Part shown: positions 1 through 12,905 of the stretch, piece by piece
Numbering within the stretch: position 1 is the first letter of the stretch
How the letters are laid out: the number at the start of each line of letters is the position of its first letter
NCBI RefSeq assembly: GCF_046630445.1
Contig: NC_092341.1
Span: 258,522,001-258,586,000, forward strand
DNA: 64,000 bases
Reading direction: 5' to 3'
Source: Rutidosis leptorrhynchoides
Taxonomy: Eukaryota; Streptophyta; Magnoliopsida; Asterales; Asteraceae
Position numbers and translations under genes: made by a program
Notes under the pieces: model-generated
Database searches by the model: none
Told to the model about the DNA's origin: nothing
What the model saw: only the letters and a program-made list of their open reading frames with translations

Positions 1-3000
1 GCTACGCATACCTTCACAGGTTCTGCGTTAACATGGTGGAATACCTATCTAGAGCAAGTGGGACAAGACGATGCGTACGCACTACCGTGGTCAGCATTCA
101 AGCACTTGATGAACGAGAAGTACCGTCCCAGAACCGAGGTCAATAAGCTCAAGACAGAACTTAGAGGGTTACGAACCCAAGGATTTGATATTACCACGTA
201 CGAAAGACGATTCACAGAATTATGCCTATTGTGTCCGGGAGCATTCGAAGATGAGGAAGAGAAGATCGACGCGTTTGTGAAAGGATTACCGGAAAGAATC
301 CAAGAAGATATAAGTTCACACGAGCCCGCCTCCATACAACAGGCATGTAGAATGGCTCACAAACTAGTGAACCAGATTGAAGAAAGAATTAAAGAACAGA
401 CTGCTGAAGAGGCCAATGTGAAGCAAGTCAAAAGAAAGTGGGAGGAAAACGGTGATAAGAATCACCAATACAACAACAACAGCAATTACAACAATAATCG
501 CAACAATTATCCCAACAATCGCAACTACAACAAACGGCCCAACAACAACAACAACAACAACAACAGCAACTACAACAATTATCCCAACAACAATAATAAC
601 CGCAACAACAACAACAATCAGAAGCAGCTATGCCAAAGGTGTGAAAAGTATCACTCGGGGTTCTGCACCAAATTTTGCAACAAGTGTAAAAGAAATGGTC
701 ATAGCGCGGCGAAGTGTGAGGTCTACGGACCAGGGGTTAATAGAACGAAAGGAACAAATGGTGTCGGAACGAGTAATGGCGGAGCAAGTAGTGTCGGAGC
801 AAGTTATGCCAATGTAGTTTGTTATAAATGTGGAAAACCGGGCCACATTATTAGAAATTGCCTGAACCAGGAGAACACTAATGGACAAGGCCGCGGAAGA
901 GTTTTCAATATTAATGCGGCAGAGGCACAGGAAGACCCGGAGCTTGTTACGGGTACGTTTCTTATTGACAATAAATCTGCTTACGTTTTATTTGATTCGG
1001 GTGCGGATAGAAGCTATATGAGTAGAGATTTTTGTGCTAAATTAAGTTGTCCATTGACGCCTTTGGATAGTAAATTTTTACTCGAATTAGCAAATGGTAA
1101 ATTAATTTCAGCAGATAATATATGTCGGAATCGAGAAATTAAACTGGTTAGCGAAACATTTAAGATTGACTTGATACCAGTAGAGTTAGGGAGTTTTGAT
1201 GTGATAATCGGTATGGACTGGTTGAAAGAAGTGAAAGCAGAGATCGTTTGTTACAAAAATGAAATTCGCATTATACGAGAAAAAGGAAAACCCTTAATGG
1301 TGTACGGAGAAAAGGGCAACACGAAGCTACATCTTATTAGTAATTTGAAGGCACAAAAACTAATAAGAAAAGGTTGCTATGCTGTTCTAGCACACGTCGA
1401 GAAAGTACAAACTGAAGAAAAGAGCATCAATGATGTATTCATTGCAAAAGAATTTCCCGATGTATTTCCGAAAGAATTACCGGGATTACCCCCACATCGA
1501 TCCGTTGAATTTCAAATAGATCTTGTACCAGGAGCTGCACCAATAGCTCGTGCTCCTTACAGACTCGCACCCAGCGAGATGAAAGAACTGCAAAGCCAAT
1601 TACAAGAACTTTTAGAGCGTGGTTTCATTCAACCAAGCACATCACCATGGGGAGCTCCTGTTTTGTTTGTCAAGAAGAAAGATGGTACATTCAGGTTGTG
1701 TATCGACTACCGAGAGTTGAACAAACTTACCATCAAGAACCGCTACCCACTACCGAGAATCGACGACTTATTTGATCAACTACAAGGCTCGTCTGTTTAT
1801 TCAAAGATTGACTTACGTTCCGGGTATCATCAAATGCGGGTGAAAGAAGATGATATTCCAAAGACTGCTTTCAGAACACGTTACGGTCATTACGAGTTTA
1901 TGGTCATGCCGTTTGGTTTAACTAATGCACCAGCTGTGTTCATGGACCTTATGAACCGAGTGTGTGGACCATACCTTGACAAGTTTGTCATTGTTTTCAT
2001 TGATGACATACTTATTTACTCAAAGAATGACCAAGAACACGGTGAACATTTGAGAAAGGTGTTAGAAGTATTGAGGAAGGAAGAATTGTACGCTAAGTTT
2101 TCAAAGTGTGCATTTTGGTTGGAAGAAGTTCAATTCCTCGGTCACATAGTGAACAAAGAAGGTATTAAGGTGGATCTGGCAAAGATAGAAACTGTTGAAA
2201 AGTGGGAAACCCCGAAAACTCCGAAACACATACGCCAGTTTTTAGGACTAGCTGGTTACTACAGAAGGTTCATCCAAGACTTTTCTAGAATAGCAAAACC
2301 CTTGACTGCATTAACGCATAAAGGGAAGAAATTTGAATGGAATGATGAACAAGAGAAAGCGTTTCAGTTATTGAAGAAAAAGCTAACTACGGCACCTATA
2401 TTGTCATTGCCTGAAGGGAATGATGATTTTGTGATTTATTGTGACGCATCAAAGCAAGGTCTCGGTTGTGTATTAATGCAACGAACGAAGGTGATTGCTT
2501 ATGCGTCTAGACAATTGAAGATTCACGAACAAAATTATACGACGCATGATTTGGAATTAGGAGCGGTTGTTTATGCATTAAAGACTTGGAGGCACTACTT
2601 ATATGGGGTCAAAAGTATTATATATACCGACCATAAAAGTCTTCAACACATATTTAATCAGAAACAACTGAATATGAGGCAGCGTAGGTGGATTGAATTA
2701 TTGAATGATTACGACTTTGAGATTCGTTACCACCCGGGGAAGGCAAATGTGGTAGCCGATGCCTTGAGCAGGAAGGACAGAGAACCCATTCGAGTAAAAT
2801 CTATGAATATAATGATTCATAATAACCTTACTACTCAAATAAAGGAGGCGCAACAAGGAGTTTTAAAAGAGGGAAATTTAAAGGATGAAATACCCAAAGG
2901 ATCGGAGAAACATCTTAATATTCGGGAAGACAGAACCCGGTATAGGGCTGAAAGGATTTGGGTACCAAAATTTGGAGATATGAGAGAAATGGTACTTAGA

Positions 3001-4281
3001 GAAGCTCATAAAACCAGATATTCAATACATCCTGGAACGGGGAAGATGTACAAGGATCTCAAGAAATATTTTTGGTGGCCGGGTATGAAAGCCGATGTTG
3101 CTAAATACGTAGGAGAATGTTTGACATGTTCTAAGGTCAAAGCTGAGCATCAGAAACCATCAGGTCTACTTCAACTACCCGAAATCCCGGAATGGAAATG
3201 GGAAAACATTACCATGGATTTCATCACTAAATTGCCAAGGACTGCAAGTGGTTTTAATACTATTTGGGTAATAGTTGATCGTCTCACCAAATCAGCACAC
3301 TTCCTGCCAATAAGAGAAGATGACAAGATAGAGAAGTTAGCACGACTGTATTTGAAGGAAGTCGTCTCCAGACATGGAATACCAATCTCTATTATCTCTG
3401 ATAGGGATGGAAGATTTATTTCAAGATTCTGGCAGACATTACAGCAAGCATTAGGAACTCGTCTAGACATGAGTACTGCCTATCATCCACAAACTGATGG
3501 GCAGAGCGAAAGGACGATACAAACGCTTGAAGACATGCTACGAGCATGTGTTATTGATTTCGGAAACAGTTGGGATCGACATCTACCGTTAGCAGAATTT
3601 TTCTACAACAACAGCTACCATTCAAGCATTGAGATGGCGCCGTTTGAAGCACTTTATGGTAGAAAGTGCAGGTCTCTGATTTGTTGGAGTGAAGTGGGGG
3701 ATAGACAGATTACGGGTCCAGAGATTATACAAGAAACTACCGAGAAGATCATTCAAATTCAACAACGGTTGAAAACCACCCAAAGTCGACAAAAGAGCTA
3801 CGCTGACAGTAAAAGAAAAGATATAGAATTTGAAATTGGAGAGATGGTCATGCTTAAAGTTGCACCTTGGAAAGGCATTGTTCGATTTGGCAAACGAGGG
3901 AAATTAAATCCAAGGTTTATTGGACCATTCAAGATTATTGATCGTGTCGGACCAGTAGCTTACCGACTTGAGTTACCTCAACAACTCGCGGCTGTACATA
4001 ACACTTTCCACGTCTCGAATTTGAAGAAATGTTTTGCTAAAGAAGATCTCACTATTCCGTTAGATGAAATCCAAATCAACGAAAAACTTCAATTCATCGA
4101 AGAACCCGTCGAAATAATGGATCGTGAGGTTAAAAGACTTAAGCAAAACAAGATACCAATTGTTAAGGTTCGATGGAATGCTCGTAGAGGACCCGAGTTC
4201 ACCTGGGAGCGTGAAGATCAGATGAAGAAGAAATACCCGCATCTATTTCCAGAAGATTCGTCAACACCTTCAACAGCTTAA
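1..4281 (+). CDS. Ty3/gypsy chromovirus Gag-Pol polyprotein, 5' end outside window
   Basis: The frame is open from base 1, so the true start lies upstream. In order it shows: the C-terminal half of Gag; an Asn-rich linker encoded by AAC/CAA repeats (about 460-620); two zinc-knuckle-type Cys/His clusters (about 630-715 and 820-860, the second [14 protein letters not shown]); an aspartic protease with DSGAD (codon Asp at 994); reverse transcriptase with the FIDD catalytic motif near 1996-2007; RNase H with YCDAS and TDHKS; integrase with an HHCC zinc finger (about 3010-3140) and D, D, E residues (MDFI, SDRDG, then [13 protein letters not shown]); and a C-terminal chromodomain-like segment ending FTWEREDQM. 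The order PR-RT-RH-INT and the C-terminal segment are those of Tekay-like plant chromoviruses. No stop or frameshift is visible, so the visible part could still be functional. The product copies and integrates the element's RNA genome in virus-like particles. Confidence 0.95.
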   Translation, partial: ATHTFTGSALTWWNTYLEQVGQDDAYALPWSAFKHLMNEKYRPRTEVNKLKTELRGLRTQGFDITTYERRFTELCLLCPGAFEDEEEKIDAFVKGLPERIQEDISSHEPASIQQACRMAHKLVNQIEERIKEQTAEEANVKQVKRKWEENGDKNHQYNNNSNYNNNRNNYPNNRNYNKRPNNNNNNNNSNYNNYPNNNNNRNNNNNQKQLCQRCEKYHSGFCTKFCNKCKRNGHSAAKCEVYGPGVNRTKGTNGVGTSNGGASSVGASYANVVCYKCGKPGHIIRNCLNQENTNGQGRGRVFNINAAEAQEDPELVTGTFLIDNKSAYVLFDSGADRSYMSRDFCAKLSCPLTPLDSKFLLELANGKLISADNICRNREIKLVSETFKIDLIPVELGSFDVIIGMDWLKEVKAEIVCYKNEIRIIREKGKPLMVYGEKGNTKLHLISNLKAQKLIRKGCYAVLAHVEKVQTEEKSINDVFIAKEFPDVFPKELPGLPPHRSVEFQIDLVPGAAPIARAPYRLAPSEMKELQSQLQELLERGFIQPSTSPWGAPVLFVKKKDGTFRLCIDYRELNKLTIKNRYPLPRIDDLFDQLQGSSVYSKIDLRSGYHQMRVKEDDIPKTAFRTRYGHYEFMVMPFGLTNAPAVFMDLMNRVCGPYLDKFVIVFIDDILIYSKNDQEHGEHLRKVLEVLRKEELYAKFSKCAFWLEEVQFLGHIVNKEGIKVDLAKIETVEKWETPKTPKHIRQFLGLAGYYRRFIQDFSRIAKPLTALTHKGKKFEWNDEQEKAFQLLKKKLTTAPILSLPEGNDDFVIYCDASKQGLGCVLMQRTKVIAYASRQLKIHEQNYTTHDLELGAVVYALKTWRHYLYGVKSIIYTDHKSLQHIFNQKQLNMRQRRWIELLNDYDFEIRYHPGKANVVADALSRKDREPIRVKSMNIMIHNNLTTQIKEAQQGVLKEGNLKDEIPKGSEKHLNIREDRTRYRAERIWVPKFGDMREMVLREAHKTRYSIHPGTGKMYKDLKKYFWWPGMKADVAKYVGECLTCSKVKAEHQKPSGLLQLPEIPEWKWENITMDFITKLPRTASGFNTIWVIVDRLTKSAHFLPIREDDKIEKLARLYLKEVVSRHGIPISIISDRDGRFISRFWQTLQQALGTRLDMSTAYHPQTDGQSERTIQTLEDMLRACVIDFGNSWDRHLPLAEFFYNNSYHSSIEMAPFEALYGRKCRSLICWSEVGDRQITGPEIIQETTEKIIQIQQRLKTTQSRQKSYADSKRKDIEFEIGEMVMLKVAPWKGIVRFGKRGKLNPRFIGPFKIIDRVGPVAYRLELPQQLAAVHNTFHVSNLKKCFAKEDLTIPLDEIQINEKLQFIEEPVEIMDREVKRLKQNKIPIVKVRWNARRGPEFTWEREDQMKKKYPHLFPEDSSTPSTA

Positions 4282-4288
4282 AATTTCG

Positions 4289-4316
4289 GGACGAAATTTA
4301 TTTAACGGGTAGGTAC
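4289..4316 (+). promoter_or_regulatory. Polypurine-tract region before 3' LTR
   Basis: The sequence GGGACGAAATTT followed by AACGGGTAGGTAC sits immediately before the TG of the LTR. An almost identical block precedes the 3' LTR of the element at 43290-55450, as expected of the plus-strand primer region shared by related gypsy elements. The exact purine primer is not defined by the sequence. Confidence 0.6.
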
Positions 4317-7300
4317 TGTAGTGACCCGAATTTTTCCATGTTTATATATATATTAAATAAAATTGTTATTTACATGATTAAGTGTTTTCAACATGTTAAG
4401 CAATCAAACTTGTTAAGACTTGATTAATTGAAATAGGTTTCATATAGACAATTGACCACCCAAGTTGACCGGTGATTCACGAACGTTAAAACTTGTAAAA
4501 ACTATACGATGACATATATATGGTTATATATATAGTTAACATGATTTTATTATAAGTATGTATCTCATTAGGTATTTTAACAATGAGTTATATACATAAA
4601 AATGAGACTATTAATTTAAGAAACTCGAAAACGATATATATAACGATTATCGTTATAACAACGTCTTACTAGGTACATATGAATCATATTAAGATATTGA
4701 TACACTTGGTTAATTATGTTAAATGATAAGTAAATATATTATTAAGTGTATTAACAATGAAATACATATGTAAAAATAAGACTACTAACTTAATGATTTC
4801 GAAACGAGACATATATGTAACGATTATCGTTGTAATGACATTTAACTGTATATATATATCATACTAAGATATATTATATATCATAGTATCATGATAATAT
4901 AACAATTTAACATCTCATTTGTTATAATAAGCAATGGGTTAACAACATTCAACAAGATCGTTAACCTAAAGGTTTCAAAACAACATTTACATGTAACGAC
5001 TAACGATGACTTAACGACTCAGTTAAAATGTATATACATGTAGTGTTTTAATATGTATTCATACACTTTTGAAAGACTTCAATACACTTATCAAAATACT
5101 TCTACTTAACAAAAATGCTTACAATTACATCCTCGTTCAGTTTCATCAACAATTCTACTCGTATGCACCCGTATTCGTACTCGTACAATACACAGCTCTT
5201 AGATGTATGTACTATTGGTATATACACTCCAATGATCAGATCTTAGCAGCCCATGTGAGTCACCTAACACATGTGGGAACCATCATTTGGCAACTAGCAT
5301 GAAATATCTCATAAAATTACAAAAATATGAGTAATCATTCATGACTTATTTACATGAAAACAAAATTACATATCCTTTATATCCAATCCATACACCAACG
5401 ACCAAAAACACCTACAAACACTTTCATTCTTCAATTTTCTTTATCTAATTGATCTCTCTCAAGTTCTATCTTCAAGTTCTAAGTGTTCTTCATAAATTCT
5501 ACAAGTTCTAGTTACATAAAATCAAGAATACTTTCAAGTTTGCTAGCTCACTTCCAATCTTGTAAGGTGATCATCCAACCTCAAGAAATCTTTGTTTCTT
5601 ACAGTAGGTTATCATTCTAATACAAGGTAATAATCATATTCAAACTTTGGTTCAATTTCTATAACTATAACAATCTTATTTCAAGTGATGATCTTACTTG
5701 AACTTGTTTTCGTGTCATGATTCTGCTTCAAGAACTTCGAGCCATCCAAGGATCCGTTGAAGCTAGATCCATTTTCCTCTTTTCCAGTAGGTTTATCCAA
5801 GGAACTTAAGGTAGTAATGATGTTCTTAACATCATTCGATTCATATATATAAAGCTATCTTATTCGAAGGTTTAAACTTGTAATCACTAGAACATAGTTT
5901 AGTTAATTCTAAACTTGTTTGCAAACAAAAGTTAATCCTTCTAACTTGACTTTTAAAATCAACTAAACACATGTTCTATATCTATATGATATGCTAACTT
6001 AATGATTTAAAACCTGAAAACACGAAAAACACCGTAAAACCGGATTTACGCCGTCGTAGTAACACCGCGGGCTGTTTTGGGTTAGTTAATTAAAAAATAT
6101 GATAAACTTTGATTTAAAAGTTGTTATTCTGAGAAAATAATTTTTATTATGAACATGAAACTATATCCAAAAATTATGGTTAAACTCAAAGTGGAAGTAT
6201 GTTTTCTAAAATGGTCATCTAGACGTCGTTCTTTCGACTAAAATGACTACCTTTACAAAAATGACTTGTAACTTATTTTTCTGACTATAAACCTATACTT
6301 TTTCTGTTTAGATTCATAAAATAGAGTTTAATATGAAACCATAGCAATTTGATTCACTCAAAACGGATTTAAAATGAAGAAGTTATGGGTAAAACAAGAT
6401 TGGATAATTTTTCTCATTTTAGCTACGTGAAAATTGGTAACAAATCTATTCCAACCATAACTTAATCAACTTGTATTGTATATTATGTAATCTTGAGATA
6501 CCATATACACTTATACAATGTTTCGACCTATCATGTCAACACATCTATATATATTTCGGAACAACCATAGACACTCTATATGTGAATGTTGGAGTTAGCT
6601 ATACAGGGTTGAGGTTGATTCCAAAATATATATAGTTTGAGTTGTGATCAATACTGAGATACGTATACACTGGGTCGTGGATTGATTCAAGATAATATTT
6701 ATCGATTTATTTCTGTACATCTAACTGTGGACAACTAGTTGTAGGTTACTAACGGGGACAGCTGACTTAATAAACTTAAAACATCAAAATATATTAAAAG
6801 TGTTGTAAATATATTTTGAACATACTTTGATATATATGTATATATTGTTATAGGTTCGTGAATCAACCAGTGGCCAAGTCTTACTTCCCGACGAAGTAAA
6901 AATCTGTGAAAGTGAGTTATAGTCCCACTTTTAAAATCTAATATTTTTGAGATGAGAATACATGCAGGTTTTATAAATGATTTACAAAATAGACACAAGT
7001 ACGTGAAACTACATTCTATGGTTGAATTATCAAAATCGAACATGCCCCTTTTTATTAAGTCTGGTAATCTAAGAATTAGGGAACAGACACCCTAATTGAC
7101 GCGAATCCTAAAGATAGATCTATTGGGCCTAACAAACCCCATCCAAAGTACCGGATGCTTTAGTACTTCGAAATTTATATCATATCCGAAGGGTGTCCCG
7201 GAATGATGGGGATATTCTTATATATGCATCTTGTTAATGTCGGTTACCAGGTGTTCACCATATGAATGACTTTTATCTCTATGTATGGGATGTGTATTGA

Positions 7301-7744
7301 AATATGAAATCTTGTGGTCTATTATTAGGATTTGATATATATAGGTTAAACCTATAACTCACCAATATTTTTGTTGATGTTTTAAGCATGTTTATTCTCA
7401 GGTGATTATTAAGAGCTTCCGCTGTCGCATACTTAAATAAGGACGAGATTTGGAGTCCATGCTTGTATGATATTGTGTAAAAACTGCATTCAAGAAACTT
7501 ATTTTGTTAAAACATATTTGTATTGTAAACCATTATGTAATGGTCGTGTGTAAACAGGATATTTTAGATTATCATTATTTGATAATCTACGTAAAGCTTT
7601 TTAAACCTTTATTGATGAAATAAAGGTTATGGTTTGTTTTAAAATGAATGCAGTCTTTGAAAAACGTCTCATATAGAGGTCAAAACCTCGCAACAAAATC
7701 AATTAATATGGAACGTTTTTAATCAATAAGAACGGGACATTTCA
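4317..7744 (+). repeat. 3' LTR of the chromovirus (about 3.4 kb)
   Basis: It begins TGTAGTGACCCG directly after the polypurine region and ends GGGACATTTCA, giving the TG...CA ends of an LTR. The 5' LTR is outside the window, so the target duplication (expected copy at 7745-7749, ATATG) cannot be checked. The interior shares blocks with the other gypsy LTRs here: GTGAGTTATAGTCC with GAGAATACATGC, and a GATAGATCTAT block. It holds no convincing gene; the short ORFs inside have no recognisable domain. Confidence 0.9.
4500..5045 (+). repeat. Three diverged tandem copies, about 178 bp each, in the LTR
   Basis: Three successive segments share the order (A)CAATG..., then a GAAA(A)CGA block, then a core at about 4641, 4818 and 4993. 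The first two cores contain AACGATTATCGTT, a 13-bp palindrome; the third is degraded. Spacing between cores is about 176-178 bp. The position in the first fifth of the LTR fits an upstream promoter (U3) duplication. Confidence 0.6.
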
Positions 7745-9594
7745 ATATGAATATTTGTATTCGTATTTAAAATTGTACGTTTCTACGTGTCGTGGATTTG
7801 TATCCGGTGAATCATTTCGGTTTTCAAACCAACAGTCAGACTTTTGAGATTTTCGAATACCAATTAATTTAAATATGATATTTTTATGTCATATGTATAT
7901 ATATTGTGTTTATATATTTTATTTGTCGCGCGTGTGTTATCTCTCCGAATATTTAATCGTGTAGATGTGTTTTCGCGTTTCGGGTTTCGTTCGGGCATTC
8001 GGGCCACAAGCAATTTATCAATTAACAAAAATGGTCCACTAAGGGGCCCAACCCCATGCCAATCGGCCGAACACTCCAAGGGGATGGAGTGTTAGGCTCA
8101 TTTCCTCATTTTTTATTTTTATCATCTCATTTAAACATTTCCTCAAAACCCTTATATTTTTCTCTCAAGTTTTTCTCCTTCCTCTTCTCCCTTTTTGTGC
8201 CATCACCAACACCAACCATCATCATCATCATCTTCATCAATCAAGCACTCATTTCAAGAAGCTTTCATCATTTCCGGATTCACCGCATCTTTCATTACGC
8301 GTCTATACTAATCATTTCTTGATTAGGGTATAAATCCTAACCTTAGATTTTTCATTTTTATTCATTTTTATTGTTTTTGATGTTATTATGATAGTATAGT
8401 ACTTGTGTATTGTTGTATTGATGATTGGATGCGTAGAAATACTCGTTTATGTATGTTTTCGGTTTGATTAATTTTGGACAGCAGCTTGTTGGTTAAAATC
8501 AGTAAACTTAACAGTGTTTTTTGGTAAAATAAAGTGTTTAGATGAGTTCCTCTCATCAAGACAATAATTTTAGGTTTTGGATACATGTTGTTTCGAGTTT
8601 CGGATCAAAAGTTATGCTTGTTTTAAGGTTTTGTTGGAAGTGAAATGTAAAAACGTGCGCAATCAGTTTTGGTCCGACTTTGTCACCATTTTTGGAGTCT
8701 CTAGGGTGTACTAGTGGGTTAGGATTGATGATTGGATGAACATTCATGTTCGGTTCATCAAAATCCGAGCCACGGATCACCCGGAATGGCTAAAACAAGA
8801 TTTAAAGCAGATTAATGTTCTAAGTTGGTTCATGGCTGTTCTTCACGACTCATGAACTGACCTTAGGGTGTTCTTGAGTGCACTAATGTGTCGGGTTGAT
8901 TGGTTAGACGAAGATATATATAAAATTCGTCGAAAACCGACACCCGAGGCTCAAGTTATGACCCGACGAACTTTTAATTAAACATATGGTTATAAATATT
9001 TGAATTTATGTTATAAATAATGATTTTCATTATGATTAAATTACTTATGATATAAAAGTAATTATTTTAATTAAGACTTATGATATATATATATATATTT
9101 ATTATATCATTTATTAATTACATTATGATTTAATTATACTTTTAACTAAACTTATTATTAATAATACTTTTATTATTAATGAAAAATACTTATGATAAGT
9201 ATTAAACTTATGATATAAGATTATTATATTAAGACTTATAATAAAGATTAATTAATTATTTAATTATTATAAGGGTTAGTTATTATTTAATTATTAAATA
9301 CTTATGGTTTAATAATTATAATTAAATACTTATGATATGATTAATAATTTATCATTAATTAATAATACTTATGATATGATTAAAAATTTATTATTAATTA
9401 GTAATACTTATGTTATGATTAATATTTAATTAATTAATTAAATATTTATGTTATATTAATTATATCATTTAAACTTATGTTAACTTTATAATTTAATTTA
9501 ATTTAATTAAACTTATGATATGACATGATTATACATATATGACACTAAATAACATTATAATTTATATTATTAATATAACTTACACTTTAATTTC

Positions 9595-9672
9595 AATGTT
9601 GACTAAGTATGACCAAGGTTGACTTTTGTGTTGACTTTCGGTTGACTTTGACTTTCGGTTGACTTTTGCTGA
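9595..9672 (+). repeat. Short GTTGACTTT repeats
   Basis: GTTGACTTT and close variants (TTGACTTTCGG, GTTGACTTTTG) occur at least six times in under 80 bp. TTGAC is the core of the plant W-box, so the cluster could bind WRKY-type factors, but this is only motif matching. Confidence 0.45.
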
Positions 9673-9684
9673 CTTTTCTAATTA

Positions 9685-9862
9685 AGGAAACTTTTCTAAG
9701 TTAAAAACTTTCCTAAAATAGAAATTTTCTAAATATAGAAACTTTCCAAAAATAGAAACTTTCTAAATATAGAAAGTTTTCAAAAATAGAAACTTTCTAA
9801 ATATAGAAACTTTTCATAAATGGAAACATACTAAAAATAGAAACTTTCTAAAAATAGAAAAT
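9685..9862 (+). repeat. Tandem AGAAACTTTCTAAATAT-type repeat
   Basis: About eight imperfect copies of a 19-21-bp unit built on AGAAACTTTCTAAA. GAAACTTTC is itself nearly self-complementary (GAAA...TTTC). It lies inside the older LTR and is not coding. Confidence 0.7.
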
Positions 9863-10896
9863 ACGTGTTATACGCTGTCCTGATCATACCGAAACATATT
9901 GAGTGTTGTTCTATGCTTATTTGCAACAAGTACTATCGCTATCATACTAAGACTTGACCTAAGTTAGTTATTTATATCGACCTGCTTTATTTATAGGTCG
10001 GCGTTGTGATCATTCTTGATCACTTTACCATTTGTTGTTCGCATTTCTGTATTGTTGCTTCGTTTACATTAAGGTGAGTTATAGTCCAATTTTTCTATTT
10101 TAAATATTTTGAGATGAGAATACATGCAATTTATTTTATATATTGGACACAAGTGGAAATTATTTTAAATTATTCATTGTGAGTCGAAGAAAAATATTTC
10201 CTAATCTGGTAATTTTAATCACTGGTTTCTACTGGTGAATGCGAATCCTATGGATAGATCTATCGGGTCTGACAGCCTCATTTCGTGCTAGTCACGCTAG
10301 CAGTTACAGACGGAATGTATTAGTACTTCGTATTTTGGAAGATACACATGTTCAATGTATATTTTTTATATTGGTTTTTGTTAAGGGTATGGAGTTGTTA
10401 AGTGATTACCAGGTGGCTCACGGGTTAATGGAATAATGTTTTATATATTTTTGAGCATATAATTTTGTGGTCCAAAATGAGTCTTTATGTTTTCAAACAT
10501 AAATTTTTTATGGTTTAAATTAAATATTGTTTGCAATATTAAAATTATAATTTACTTAACATTTTTGTTGACAGTTTACTCGCATATTTTATTCTCAGGT
10601 TCATGATTGATTGCTTCCGCTGTGCTTAGAGAGTCTGCATACAGCTTTTGTTAAACATTAACTTGCATTCTATTTTGATACATTAAATTGTGGGTGTTGT
10701 TGACTTTGTTTTGGTCAACTTTTGGTTAAGTATTTGTGTATATTTTTCCAAACTTACACATTTTGGTAGGTTCCCTTATTAGAAAATCTTTTTTTAAATA
10801 AAGAATGCAATGTTATTTATTAAATTCATTTAGAGTTATGATCAAGCTGTGGGACCAAGTAACGGAGCCGTTAAGGGTACTTGGCGGGCCGTTATA

Positions 10897-11469
10897 GGCA
10901 CGCTTTCTTTAGTCCAGCAGGTTCGAACAATGATATTAATGTGCTTAATGAATCGGATTTGTTCGAAGATTTATTGGATGGTCGAACTCCGAAGGTCCGT
11001 TACAATGATAAAAGGGTATTACTTGGTTAATGGCATATACCCAGAATAGGCAACACTTGTCAAGTCGTTTAAATGTCCAATTGAGCCAAAAAATATAAAG
11101 TTTAAACCATTTCAAGAATCAGCGAGAAAAGACGTGGAACGAGCTTTTCGGTGTTCTTCAAGGTCATTAGGTAATACTAAACACCCAGCAAGACCTTTTA
11201 GTATCAATAAAATATGTCGAATCATGTACACTTGTGTTATACTTCACAACATGATCACTGAAGACAACAAGCACAACATATGCGACCTCGAAGAGGATTA
11301 TCTCCGAAATCGAGAAAACATGTCGCAACATACTTGGACGGAGAGAGTTGAGCTCCGGGATCGAATGTCACGAGAGTTGCGAGATCTTAGAGCGCATCAT
11401 GTCCTTCGTAACAATCTGATGGAACACATTTGGATACTCCCGAATGATTATATTGTCCGAAACAACTAG
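10897..11469 (+). pseudogene. PIF/Harbinger transposase remnant (C-terminal half)
   Basis: Two frames together match the C-terminal half of plant PIF/Harbinger (HARBI1/ALP1-like) DDE transposases. From 10897 one frame gives GSNNDINVL followed by a segment like FEDLLDGRTP, typical of the region around the second catalytic Asp. A stop and a frameshift follow near 11034-11050. The second part, reading to 11469, has RKDVERAF, PARPF, CVILHNMITED and a LMEHIW tail before the stop. The N-terminal half, with the helix-turn-helix and first catalytic Asp, is absent, replaced by the end of a gypsy LTR. It cannot make an active transposase. Confidence 0.75.
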
Positions 11470-11743
11470 CGTTATTTATTATGTTTTTTATCGATGTAAT
11501 GTCTTTTATTTTTAATAATGTAATGTTTTTAATTTTTAATAATGTAATGTTTCTATTTTTTAATAATGTAATGTTTTTACTTTATTTTATAAAATGTTAT
11601 TTGTATTTATATATTATATTTAAATAATAATTTTAAATTTGTTAAAGTTTGAAATGAAGTGTATGATAGTGAGGGTTTAGTGAAAGGAATGTGAAACAAA
11701 AGTTAATGGGTTTGTGCTGATGTGGAGGATGTGGAGCTGATGT
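11470..11743. other. Flank between transposase relic and solo LTR
   Basis: AT-rich sequence with four copies of TAATGTAATGTTTTT-like units (about 11495-11575), probably the 3' untranslated part of the Harbinger relic. The last five bases, GATGT at 11739-11743, are repeated at 39869-39873 and mark the insertion of the solo LTR. No gene seen. Confidence 0.5.
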
Positions 11744-12717
11744 TGAAACAACCCGTCCATATTACTATAAACGCAGTACGTTATTCATTGGTCCCATAGC
11801 GAGGTATTTGACCTCTATATGATACGTTTTAGAAAATATTGCATTCGTTTCATAAAAAGTACACCATTATTATACATAATGCATGTTTTAAACAATTGGG
11901 CGATTATTTAAGGAATAATCCCCATAATACATCGATTTTCAAATACTACACACGTGATATAACAGTCGAATATAATACATGACAAAGGTTTTATTGAATG
12001 CAACAATTTATTTAATTAAAAGCATGAGACTCCATGCACAACTTGCTCAGATAATGCAACAGCGGAAGACTTTCTTAAGGACCTGAGAATAAACATGCTT
12101 AAACAGTCAACACAAAAGTTGGTGAGATATATAGGTTTAAGGCTATCATCGATATAAATATAGACCACAAGATTTCATAGTTATAAATATATGTACACTC
12201 GCAAGTGTATAAAAGTATTCTATAAGTTGTTAAGCACTTTGGTAACCATACTTAACCATTAATGTAGCATATTCCCTTTATTATGAAATCTCTCTACACT
12301 GTACCAAGTGTAGTAAAAACGAAGTACTATGCAACCGTTTACGATACTAGAGCGACTAGCCCGGTTGGGGTTGTCAAACCCGATAGATCTATCAATAGGA
12401 TTCGCGCTTACATGTTCTTACAACATGTAAATATTAGTTACCAAGCTATTAGGGAAGATATGCAAGGTGGTACAACTCAACGTAGAATATATTTGAAGTA
12501 CTTGTGTCCATGGCGTAAAACATAAAATGCATGTATTCTCATCCCAAAATATTTTTAGAGTTTAAAAATGGGACTATATACTCACGGTAGTAAAAGTATA
12601 TTAATAATAAGTTTTCAACTTATTAAAAATATGGCCGTCGTCCTTGGATTCACGAACCTATAACAATAATAACGATTCAGATAATAATACATGTGAACAA
12701 AATTAATATAGCAAGTT

Positions 12718-12812
12718 CATATTTTTCAATCACGTGTGATTGTTTAAGTTTATATTTTCAATCACGTGTGATTGTTTAAGTTTATATTTTCAATCACGTG
12801 TGATTGTTTAAG
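12718..12812 (-). repeat. Three tandem 32-bp units, each with a G-box palindrome
   Basis: Three exact or near-exact copies of a 32-bp unit, each containing CAATCACGTGTGATTG, whose 7-bp arms CAATCAC and GTGATTG flank a GT centre and include the CACGTG G-box core. They lie inside the minus-strand solo LTR. CACGTG is a known bHLH/bZIP target; a regulatory role here is inference. Confidence 0.7.
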
Positions 12813-12821
12813 TTGTTAAGT

Positions 12822-12905
12822 TAGCAGTCCAACGTTAGTAGTCCACAATTAGTAGTCCACAGTTAGTATTCCACAATTAGAAGTCTACAATTAGTAGTTC
12901 ATAGT
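12822..12905 (-). repeat. Five degenerate 14-15-bp tandem repeats
   Basis: Units of the form AATTAGTAGTCCAC and variants (GTTAGTATTCCAC, AATTAGAAGTCTAC) follow directly on the G-box repeats. Non-coding, inside the solo LTR. Confidence 0.6.

Larger units (their letters stand above)
7745..10896 (+). repeat. Older gypsy LTR, left end truncated or outside window
   Basis: The 3' half carries the landmark blocks of the other gypsy LTRs here (GTGAGTTATAGTCC near 10075, GAGAATACATGC near 10120, GATAGATCTATCGGG near 10252, a TTCTCAGGTT block near 10590). The last bases, ending GGCGGGCCGTTATA, resemble the reversed left end of the LTR at 40282 and abut the transposase relic. The chromovirus 3' LTR ends at 7744, so that element probably inserted into this LTR and its start lies left of the window. 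The middle (8960-9600) is very AT-rich with repeated ATACTTATGATATGAT motifs. No ORF in it is convincing. Confidence 0.6.

Noticed and set aside
460-620. Asn-rich tract as a possible repeat-expansion or separate gene in another frame
   Set aside because: It is an in-frame linker of the Gag protein; the Thr-rich ORF in the other frame is a shadow of the same AAC/CAA repeat.
7864-8322. Short ORFs on both strands near 7864-8322
   Set aside because: No domain or codon pattern; the region is a C/T-rich part of an old LTR resembling an untranslated leader.
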